Of a DNA stretch of 64,000 nt, positions 54,247 to 64,000 are shown one piece after another. The stretch lies in assembly GCF_003390395.1 (NCBI RefSeq), contig NZ_QUOV01000001.1, positions 2,480,001 to 2,544,000 of the forward strand. Direction: 5' to 3'. The DNA is from Thalassotalea euphylliae. Lineage in GTDB: Bacteria > Pseudomonadota > Gammaproteobacteria > Enterobacterales > Alteromonadaceae. The translations under genes were made by a program, and so were the position numbers. The notes below the pieces were generated by a model, which was not told the DNA's origin, searched no databases, and was given only the letters and a program-made list of their open reading frames with translations. Every line of letters begins with the position of its first letter. The first letter of the stretch is position 1.

Positions 54247-54969
54247 ATGACGAAATCACTTATCGTAATTACAGGCGCAAGTTCGGGTATTGGTGCTGCA
54301 ATGGCAAAGCGCTTTTCAGCTGCAGGACACTCATTGTTATTGGTTGCGCGTCGTATTGAAAAAATTGAAGCTCTTGGACTACCCAATGCGATGTGTCGAC
54401 AAGTTGATGTTACGGACGCTGAAGCCTTCAAGGCCGCAATCAAAGAGGCCGAAGCAAAATTTGGCGCGGTTGATTGCCTAATTAACAACGCTGGCCTAAT
54501 GATGCTAGGCCAAATTGATACTCAAGACCCTAGCGAATGGCAACGTATGTACGATGTTAACGTAATGGCGCTGTTAAATGGTATGCAAGCTGTACTAGCC
54601 GATATGAAGGCTCGTAATCACGGTACCATTATGAATATCAGTTCAATTGCGGGTAAGAAATCATTCCCAAATCACGCAGCCTACGTGGGTACTAAATTCG
54701 CAGTTTCAGCGATTACTGAAAATGTTAGAGAAGAAGTCGCGGATACGGGTGTTCGTGTTATGGCAATTTGCCCTGGCGCAGTTGAAACAGAGCTTCTAGG
54801 TCACACCAGTGATCAAGAAATTATCGACGGTTACCAAGCTTGGAAAGACGCAATGGGTGGCGTATTGCACGCTGACGATATCGCTCGTACTGCTGAATTT
54901 ATGTATGCTCAGCCACAAGGCGTTAATATTCGCGACGTTGTGATCACCGCAACACGTCAGCAGCCTTAA
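54247..54969 (+). CDS. short-chain dehydrogenase/reductase
   Basis: A 240-residue classical SDR. The cofactor motif is TGASSGIGAAMAKRF (residues 9-23), NNAGLM at about residue 81, and the catalytic Ser (NISSIAG) with Tyr146-x-x-x-Lys150 (AAYVGTKFAVSA). PGAVETELLGH follows, as in YdfG-like hydroxy-acid dehydrogenases. The ATG at 54247 with GAGG 9 bases upstream is preferred over a longer upstream reading. The substrate is unknown. Probably controlled by the divergent LysR. Confidence 0.93.
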   Translation: MTKSLIVITGASSGIGAAMAKRFSAAGHSLLLVARRIEKIEALGLPNAMCRQVDVTDAEAFKAAIKEAEAKFGAVDCLINNAGLMMLGQIDTQDPSEWQRMYDVNVMALLNGMQAVLADMKARNHGTIMNISSIAGKKSFPNHAAYVGTKFAVSAITENVREEVADTGVRVMAICPGAVETELLGHTSDQEIIDGYQAWKDAMGGVLHADDIARTAEFMYAQPQGVNIRDVVITATRQQP

Positions 54970-55040
54970 TCTGTAACCATAGTCAGAAGCCTTTATCAGA
55001 AACCACTGTAGGCTTAAACAATAGGCTTAAAACAATACCT

Positions 55041-55078
55041 CAAAAAAGCCTGTCGCATGCATTGCTTGCGACAGGCTT
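55041..55078 (-). terminator. terminator of lacZ
   Basis: AAGCCTGTCGCA pairs with TGCGACAGGCTT around a 9-base loop. The A-run on the left reads as T-run on the minus strand, 40 bases after the lacZ stop at 55118. It may also stop transcription from the convergent SDR gene. Confidence 0.88.
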
Positions 55079-55117
55079 ATTGCTATTTGATGCTGTACAC
55101 CAACTCGCTCATCTGGC

Positions 55118-58318
<3,201 letters not shown>

Positions 58319-58488
58319 TTAAAAGCTGTTTTATATGTTGTTGTGCGCGATTATTGCTTGTTGGACGTTGCCTTTTAAGTGCACAACAAACCTATTTGTA
58401 TGACTAATACGATAATTCGAATTGTATCGCCACCAAAACCAGAAAGCTATGGTAAGTTGGCGTGAATCATCACTTATAATAATGACTA

Positions 58489-58813
58489 GGGCGTGTTGAT
58501 CTTTCGAGATTGAATTTTGTTCAATCTAAACGCTTTCTGATCGCGGCGCTCGCTTTGTCGCATAGTCGTTCTCGGCTTTGTCTCCTGAGTCGCTCTACCT
58601 ACTGCATCCATGCAGTCGTATGTAAAAAGCGAGCAACAATGAACAGGAAGCGTTTAGATAACCCCCTCAACACAAAATAAAGGGGCAGCGTCTGTTTGAA
58701 TTTTCTACTGTGTTGGCACTTATTTATGGAGAATGACTACACTACACAAGTGCCGCCTTGTATAAAACCCAAACAGACTGCTGCAAAAACAACCCTGAAA
58801 GATCAACACGCCC
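58489..58813. mobile_element. MITE-like non-coding element, copy 2
   Basis: 325 bp, same length and orientation as copy 1 at 43852, flanked by TA on both sides, with the same perfect 17-bp terminal inverted repeats (58489-58505 and 58797-58813). Nearly identical outside one divergent block of about 30 bases near the middle (about 58660-58690). It lies between the lacZ start (58309) and the FG-GAP gene stop (58870). No coding capacity. Confidence 0.85.
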
Positions 58814-58869
58814 TAGAGTTTAGTGCCTTAGTTTCGCATGATAACTGCTAGAAAGAGTTGATGAATGCG

Positions 58870-60153
58870 TTATTTCGCGGTGGGCTTTAACTCTTGAATA
58901 AAGACGGCGCCCGATTCATTGCCATTAGCGGCATGATAAGGAGTAGTAATGACGGCAACTCCATCAGATAAATCTAAATTCCAGCCAAATCTATCGCCTG
59001 CCATACTGTGCTTAGCCATAATTTTGTTCGCGTAGCCCCAACCATTTTGGCCTTTTTTGTAGACATAGGCGGCGCCAGTGTCTGTACCATTAGCATCGTG
59101 ATTCATCGCGCTGATAATTGCCGTATCGCCACTAAGGGCAACACCACGGCCAAATCTATCGTCAGCATAACCATCTGGCGATGTGAGTTTAACCTGTTCT
59201 GTCCAAGTCTTACCCTCTCGAACAAAAATATAGGCAGAACCAGCATCTACTCCTAAGCTGTCAATATCGTCTCGCCGTGCCGAAATTAATGCCGTATCGC
59301 CAGAAATAGCGACCCTAACGCCAAAAATGTCAGTCTTCCCGCCATCGGATGCCATTAATTTTGCTTCTTGCTGCCACTGATTGTCGTCGAACCGATACAC
59401 ATATACGGCACCTGCGTTTTCTGCTTTTGCGTCGTGTAAATCAGCGCCAACAAGCATAGTATTGCCATCAATTGCCACGCTAATACCAAATAAATCGCCA
59501 GCGACACCATCATTTGCCTTAATCTTAGCTTGATAGCGCCAAGTATTGTGCTCTCGAAGGAATATATAAGCTGCGCCTGAATCCTTCCCCAAGGCATCAT
59601 TACGCGGCGCGCCGATAACTAAGTACTTGTCGGTAAGTGCGATGCTTTGACCAAAGGCATCCCCTGGCTTTGCATCAGGTGCGGTAATAATCTGCGTTTG
59701 TCGCCAATTGCTCAATGTACGTTCAAATGAAACAACAGCGCCAGCGTCTTTCCCTTTATCATCGCGTCGCATCACGCCTAGCATGGCAATATCACCATTT
59801 AATGCGACTTTGCCACCTAAAGTGTCTTCTGCAAAAGCTGGCTCCGCTACCAGTTTAGCCTGTTGATGCCAGCCATTTTGATACTGACCTTTACCGCCTT
59901 CTACAAAAACGTAAGCCGCTCCAGCATCTGTTGTATTGTCGATATCGGCTTTAAATGCACCAACCAGTATTGTGGTGCCATCAATTGCTGCGCTATAGCC
60001 AAATGAATCACCAGCTTTGCCATCTTTAGCCAAAATGATCGTTTGGTTAGTTAGGTTACTTGTCTTAGTGGGTAAGGGTTCGCCTAGAACATGGCTGTTT
60101 GCAAAGGCAACTCCACAATAAAATATGGCGCAAAGCTTAATTATTCTTGTCAT
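58870..60153 (-). CDS. exported FG-GAP (integrin-alpha-like beta-propeller) repeat protein
   Basis: About 427 residues from the ATG at 60153, chosen because it starts a signal peptide (MTRIIKLCAIFYCGVAFANS); the frame is open further upstream to 60246 but that part is not signal-like. The mature part contains seven blades, each with a GDxFGxSVAIDGxTxLVGA-type strand followed by AGAAYVF: for example GDSFGYSAAIDGTTILVGAF, GDAFGQSIALTDKYLVIGAP and GDRFGWNLDLSDGVAVI. It is a secreted or surface propeller of unknown ligand. Monocistronic. Confidence 0.85.
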   Translation of the reverse strand: MTRIIKLCAIFYCGVAFANSHVLGEPLPTKTSNLTNQTIILAKDGKAGDSFGYSAAIDGTTILVGAFKADIDNTTDAGAAYVFVEGGKGQYQNGWHQQAKLVAEPAFAEDTLGGKVALNGDIAMLGVMRRDDKGKDAGAVVSFERTLSNWRQTQIITAPDAKPGDAFGQSIALTDKYLVIGAPRNDALGKDSGAAYIFLREHNTWRYQAKIKANDGVAGDLFGISVAIDGNTMLVGADLHDAKAENAGAVYVYRFDDNQWQQEAKLMASDGGKTDIFGVRVAISGDTALISARRDDIDSLGVDAGSAYIFVREGKTWTEQVKLTSPDGYADDRFGRGVALSGDTAIISAMNHDANGTDTGAAYVYKKGQNGWGYANKIMAKHSMAGDRFGWNLDLSDGVAVITTPYHAANGNESGAVFIQELKPTAK

Positions 60154-60379
60154 TGTCAGTGAATAAATCTGGTTGGAATTGTGTGCTTTACGACATATAA
60201 GCGTATCTACGTCGCCTGTGCAACAAACTATTCCTGCTACCAACATTTGGTTACATAATATTCAAGCGGTAAAAGTACTTAGCGCCAAATAATCCGCTAT
60301 TTTGTTGCTCAAATAGCATAGTTACCAAAGGCGTTTGACAAAGAGAACTAGCGCATTTAATGCGCTAGCAAAGGACGAG

Positions 60380-60559
60380 TTAATCTGAAGTATCTACTAC
60401 CGAACCATCTGATTCTGATGTATCTGTTTCAGCTTGCTCAGCAAGCTTAGCGCGCTCTGCTTTCGAGATATATTTGGGCTTATTGCTTTTGTGCAGCTTA
60501 GCATTGGCTTTCTTTTGCTTCGCCAACAAGGTCGATTTAATTTTCTTTTTACGGTTCAT
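60380..60559 (-). CDS. DUF2986 small basic protein
   Basis: A 59-residue protein, ATG at 60559 and TAA at 60380-60382. It reads MNRKKKIKSTLLAKQKKANA, then KLHKSNKPKYISKAERAKLA and an acidic Ser/Thr tail. The basic N-terminal two thirds match the DUF2986 family found in Alteromonadales and Vibrionales, whose function is unknown. It is below usual ORF length cut-offs. No clear partner gene. Confidence 0.85.
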   Translation of the reverse strand: MNRKKKIKSTLLAKQKKANAKLHKSNKPKYISKAERAKLAEQAETDTSESDGSVVDTSD

Positions 60560-60714
60560 AAACGATTGTGCTTATCATTGCACTTATCAAAAGTAAGAAA
60601 TAATGTGACTATTGTAAGCGATTTACCCAACCAGCTGAAACTTAGCTAGTACAAAATTAGCTGGTAAAAATTAGCTGCTATAAACTGAGCAGATAAAAAC
60701 TAAGCGGCTAATAG

Positions 60715-61725
60715 CTAGGCCGCAGAAGCACCCACGCTTGCCATTAAATCACCGGAAAGATAAGGCGAAATATATTCACTAAAACGAGCAAAGTCGATAT
60801 TGCCGCCAGAAAGCACAACCCCAACACGCTTACCTTTCATCTTTCCTTTCATATTGGCCTGTTCAGCAATCAAGCCCGCGAGCGAGACTGCACCAGCTCC
60901 CTCACTTAGGTTGTGCGTCGTTTTAAAGTACAAATACATGGCCTGCGTGATTTGTTGTTCGGTCACCGTTATCACGCGACTGGCACCACCTTTAATAATC
61001 TCAAACGCCTCAGGAAGCGGTGTGCGTGTGGCAACACCGTCAGCCAAGGTATTTACTTCCTGGCCAGGAATGATTTTGCCAGCGTTGAATGATTCAGCAA
61101 AAGCAGGTGCACCCTCTGCTACCACGCCAACAATTTCTGTTTTTATACCCAATAAATCTCGAGTTTTGATTAAACCACAAATACCTGAACCCATGCCGAT
61201 TGGCACATAAACAACATCTAAATCTTTTACTGCTTGCAAGAATTCAAGCGCGTAGGTCGCAACCCCGATTACCAACTCAGGAGCAAATGGCGCTACAGGC
61301 TGATAGCCAGTGCTTTCCACCAGAGAGGCACTGTGTTGCCTAGCCGCTTCAAAGTCTTTGCCATGCACGACTAAATTGGCACCAAAACCTTTAATCGCTG
61401 CATTTTGATCCTCACTGTTGCCCTCTGGAACAACTATAGTGACTGGCATTCCCGTTTTTTGACCTGCAAACGACAAACTTTGTCCGTGATTCCCACGTGT
61501 TGCCGACAAAATACCTGCAGGCCTGTCAGCGCTTTGCATCAACTGATCCAGTAAATAAATGCCGCCGCGCACTTTAAAGGCAGTCGTTGGCGTGTGGTTT
61601 TCATGTTTTACCCAAACATCACAGCCCAATTGCTTTGATAATTGCGGCCAGTTGTATTGTGGTGTTGGCGGCATAATTTGATAAATAACATCGGCTGCGT
61701 GGTTAATATCTGACAGGTTGAACAT
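60715..61725 (-). CDS. PLP-dependent threonine dehydratase-like enzyme
   Basis: A 336-residue fold-type II PLP enzyme. The Schiff-base Lys51 is in PTTAFKVRGGIYLL; the phosphate-binding glycine loop is PIGMGSGICGL; the ATRGNHGQS segment is the Asn that binds PLP O3'. C-terminal LSGGNIDF carries the SxGN motif that contacts the PLP nitrogen. The single domain, without an ACT regulatory domain, fits catabolic threonine/serine dehydratase or a related 3-hydroxyaspartate-type enzyme. It is divergent, 61 bases from a MocR regulator. Confidence 0.9.
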   Translation of the reverse strand: MFNLSDINHAADVIYQIMPPTPQYNWPQLSKQLGCDVWVKHENHTPTTAFKVRGGIYLLDQLMQSADRPAGILSATRGNHGQSLSFAGQKTGMPVTIVVPEGNSEDQNAAIKGFGANLVVHGKDFEAARQHSASLVESTGYQPVAPFAPELVIGVATYALEFLQAVKDLDVVYVPIGMGSGICGLIKTRDLLGIKTEIVGVVAEGAPAFAESFNAGKIIPGQEVNTLADGVATRTPLPEAFEIIKGGASRVITVTEQQITQAMYLYFKTTHNLSEGAGAVSLAGLIAEQANMKGKMKGKRVGVVLSGGNIDFARFSEYISPYLSGDLMASVGASAA

Positions 61726-61781
61726 AACGCCCTCGTTGATCTGGCTCGGCTAAAAACTTGACAAAAAGCATAGAAGCCTTA

Positions 61782-61811
61782 ATTGTATGGTTCAAGAATT
61801 ATATTGTATGG
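61782..61811 (+). repeat. direct repeat over the MocR start region
   Basis: ATTGTATGG occurs at 61782-61790 and 61803-61811, a 21-bp period (two helical turns), overlapping both candidate start codons of the MocR gene (61787 and 61808). MocR/GabR/PdxR regulators bind paired direct repeats, so this may be its operator. Confidence 0.45.
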
Positions 61812-63274
61812 CGGACAATAAAATCTGGGCACCTAATCTTAACGAAGCACTTGCAGCGAGCAATTCGAAAAAACCACTTTACCTGCAAATTGTTGATGCG
61901 ATGGCGCAAGATATCGCCAGCGGTAAGCTTGCGATTGGCGAAAAACTACCACCGCAACGTCAACTTGCATGGCACTTAGATATTAACCTGAGTACGGTAA
62001 CTAAAGCGTTTCGCCAAGCAGCAAAACAACAGTTAATTTCAGGTGAAGTTGGGCGCGGTACTTATGTTCTTGGCCAAAGCGCTGAGGCTGAACTGTTTTT
62101 ATTAAAACAATCGGCTGAACAAACCGTGATCGATTTAAGTACCCACCAACCAGCAAAATTACTCGACAAGCACGGTCAAGATAATGCGCTTGAGCTAGCA
62201 ATAGCCAAACTCAGTGAACAAGCTGGTGGGCTTAGCGAATACCTAGATTACCAGTCACCAAGCTTTGTTGCAGAGCTGAAATTAGCAGGGGCAAAGTGGC
62301 TATCAGAGTTAGGTTACCCGATCAGCGCTCAGCACTGTTTGATCACCAATACCGCACAAAATGCGCTAATGATCAGCCTAATGGCGTGTTGTCAAAAAGA
62401 CGAGGTGGTATTAGTAAACGAGCTCACATTTCCCGGAATGAAAGCGCTCGCCAAACAAATGGGCATCAAGCTTTATGGTGTAAAAAGCGATCATTTAGGG
62501 CTAGTGCCTGAAGCCTTGGCACTTGCCATTCGCACCACGGGCGCGAAAGTACTGGTTTCAGATCCGCTTTATCAAAACCCCACGGCTGCGTCGATGAACG
62601 ACAAACGCATCAAGGATATTAAAGCAATTATTAGCCGTGAGAAGATCTTGTTTATCGAAGAGTATGTCATTGGAGCGCTATCTGGCAGACCGCCTATTTC
62701 TGCTGATATTCAATCGCAATCGATTGTCATTTCGAGCTTTGCCAAAGCGATATCGCCAGGTATTCGTTTTGCGGTAATTGCCGGTAAACACCCTGTGCTG
62801 ACTCAAATTAGCCAACAAAGCCATGCCACAAGCTGGCAACTTAGCCCACTCACTGCCGCGATTGCAAAACTATGGATTGACGATGGCACAGCGCATGCTC
62901 GAACTAAAGCACAGCAGCAAGAGATAGCAGCGCGATTTAAGTTATTTGCAACGATCTTCCCTAGCAAAGTAACTACAGCGAATGAGTTTACTGACGATAA
63001 AGTCAGAGGTAATACTCAAAACACAGAAGCTGACAACAAAAAGCAAGCAAATCCGCTTTGCTCTCATGTTTGGTTACCGGTGAAGCAAGACGCAGATCTG
63101 GTCGCTGAGCAGTTGGAAACTCAAGGCGTGCGAGTTGTTCCGGCTCGTGTTTTTGCGGTCAGCCACCACTTCCCAAACGCGATCCGAGTGAGCTTAACTG
63201 CAGCAAAAAGTCATAAAGTACTGGTAAAAGCGCTTAACATAATCAAGCAATCGGGTTTTATTGAGAGTATTTAA
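61787..63274 (+). CDS. MocR-type (GntR HTH - aminotransferase) regulator
   Basis: A 495-residue fusion: GntR winged HTH at about residues 30-100 (PLYLQIVDAMAQDIASGKLA, GEKLPPQRQLAWHL, STVTKAFRQAAKQ) and a fold-type I aminotransferase domain (about 130-490) with LVSDPLYQNPTAA and the PLP Schiff-base Lys320 (SSFAKAISPG). Start is ATG 61787 or 61808, both inside the direct repeat; no clear Shine-Dalgarno favours either. Divergent from the threonine dehydratase-like gene, which it probably regulates. Confidence 0.93.
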   Translation: MVQELYCMADNKIWAPNLNEALAASNSKKPLYLQIVDAMAQDIASGKLAIGEKLPPQRQLAWHLDINLSTVTKAFRQAAKQQLISGEVGRGTYVLGQSAEAELFLLKQSAEQTVIDLSTHQPAKLLDKHGQDNALELAIAKLSEQAGGLSEYLDYQSPSFVAELKLAGAKWLSELGYPISAQHCLITNTAQNALMISLMACCQKDEVVLVNELTFPGMKALAKQMGIKLYGVKSDHLGLVPEALALAIRTTGAKVLVSDPLYQNPTAASMNDKRIKDIKAIISREKILFIEEYVIGALSGRPPISADIQSQSIVISSFAKAISPGIRFAVIAGKHPVLTQISQQSHATSWQLSPLTAAIAKLWIDDGTAHARTKAQQQEIAARFKLFATIFPSKVTTANEFTDDKVRGNTQNTEADNKKQANPLCSHVWLPVKQDADLVAEQLETQGVRVVPARVFAVSHHFPNAIRVSLTAAKSHKVLVKALNIIKQSGFIESI

Positions 63275-63295
63275 AGGTTTCGAAAAGTCATGAAC

Positions 63296-64000
63296 TTAAT
63301 AGCTTTTTTTGCCAATTCGATATTCACCTTTTGCAGCTAGATGCACAGACCAAACAACACCACTAATGGCAAGCCACACCAAACACAAGGCAAAGAAAAT
63401 AATCAGCCCATGGTTAAAATTGCCGCTTTTGCCGTAGTCCATGAAATGCAGCATGAAGGCAATATCGGCTAAGCGTTTGTGCTGATCGCTATGCCCTATA
63501 ACTCGTCCCGTCGCGGATTCAATATAAACACTTGTCGCCAGCTCATCAGCAAAATTGACCTGCCAACTTGGGTTTTCCTGACTGGGAAATTCCGGTAGGT
63601 TTGACTCATAAAAGCTCACGTTTGCTATATCGCCTTGCCCTGAGTAGCTTGCCTTGGCTATTTGGCGGATATGGCTTTCGGTCAAGCTAAATGGCTCGCC
63701 AGTATAGGCGTGGAATAGGCTGTATTGATTGACAAAATGGCGATACAAGCCTTTTTTATGACGAACAATGTAAATCGGCTCACCAAGCAATTGCGTGAGT
63801 TGAATATCGGTTGCTGGTGTCGTTTTGCCAAGAATAACACTGGGCGCTATCAACTGACGCATATCAATATCCGATTGTTGATGCGCCGCTAGCACTGCGC
63901 TGCTGCTAGCACGATAGGTGTTACCCCGTGCCTTTTGGCTATCCATGACATTAAAATATAAGCCGGAGAGTAGCCAAAGTAATACTTGCAGAGCTAATAG
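63296..64000 (-). CDS. PepSY-domain membrane protein, 5' end outside the window
   Basis: Reading runs off the right edge: 234 codons are present, ending at 63296. The residues at the edge (LLALQVLLWLLSGLYFNVM) look like a first membrane helix, and a C-terminal helix is present (about residues 198-220, LIIFFALCLVWLAISGVVW). Between them the PepSY-like strand arrangement (ELATSVYIESATGRVIGHSD) lies in the periplasm. Such proteins are often linked to metal/iron-reduction or oxidoreductase roles, but function is not established. The gene is incomplete here. Confidence 0.8.
   Translation of the reverse strand, partial: LLALQVLLWLLSGLYFNVMDSQKARGNTYRASSSAVLAAHQQSDIDMRQLIAPSVILGKTTPATDIQLTQLLGEPIYIVRHKKGLYRHFVNQYSLFHAYTGEPFSLTESHIRQIAKASYSGQGDIANVSFYESNLPEFPSQENPSWQVNFADELATSVYIESATGRVIGHSDQHKRLADIAFMLHFMDYGKSGNFNHGLIIFFALCLVWLAISGVVWSVHLAAKGEYRIGKKSY

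Noticed and set aside
54000..54488. 162-codon minus-strand frame
   Set aside because: Antisense to the SDR gene and the LysR start.

Overview
The window reads as chromosomal DNA of a marine, heterotrophic gammaproteobacterium of the Alteromonadales, most like Colwelliaceae (Thalassotalea/Colwellia type). The basis is protein-level resemblance (AlaA, YfbR, IlvI/IlvH, ProS, a DUF2986 protein), moderately AT-rich sequence, secreted proteins with PEP-CTERM-like tails, and many short gene-regulator pairs. No rRNA, tRNA, CRISPR array, prophage or plasmid gene was seen.

Layout. 1-4.6 kb: glutathione-dependent formaldehyde oxidation (FrmA, running off the left edge, with a divergent LysR regulator), then PhzF, tautomerase, HIT and GFA-type genes. 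4.9-13.3 kb: a secreted kelch protein, proS, an unknown membrane-anchored protein, a papain-like LRAT-type protein, alaA, yfbR and a PEP-CTERM-like protein. 13.7-18.7 kb: a TetR-MFP-RND efflux operon. 18.8-24 kb: an HD-GYP response regulator, a DUF4136 lipoprotein and the ilvIH operon, preceded by a complete transcription attenuator with a valine-rich leader peptide of 32 codons. 24-26.3 kb: a SLATT-domain protein coupled to a DUF2007 zinc-ribbon protein, a GNAT and a sirtuin. 26.4-30.8 kb: a second MFP-RND operon. 31.2-46.9 kb: two chemoreceptors (one with a perfect FNR-type box upstream, one with an in-frame stop at codon 10), a VPxP-tailed secreted protein, a large ExeM/NucH-type nuclease, an aspartoacylase-fold protein that has lost its catalytic residues, a receiver-TPR protein lacking its phosphoacceptor Asp, small membrane proteins and alkB with a divergent AraC regulator. 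47-51.2 kb: MarR-hmgA-fahA-maiA, the homogentisate pathway of tyrosine/phenylalanine breakdown. 51.2-55 kb: two LysR genes, each divergent from a target (EamA exporter; SDR). 55-64 kb: lacZ, an FG-GAP protein, DUF2986, a threonine dehydratase-like gene with a divergent MocR regulator, and a truncated PepSY membrane protein.

Two copies of a 325-bp non-coding element lie at 43852-44176 and 58489-58813. They have 17-bp terminal inverted repeats, TA flanks and nested internal palindromes, and look like a MITE.

The most notable items are the ilvIH attenuator, the structured MITE pair, the catalytically dead AstE/aspartoacylase homologue, the SLATT-DUF2007 pair, the HD-to-HE change in YfbR, and several operator-like palindromes beside regulators. 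No complete new multi-gene system could be demonstrated from sequence alone. Most genes are ordinary catabolic, efflux and sensory functions.
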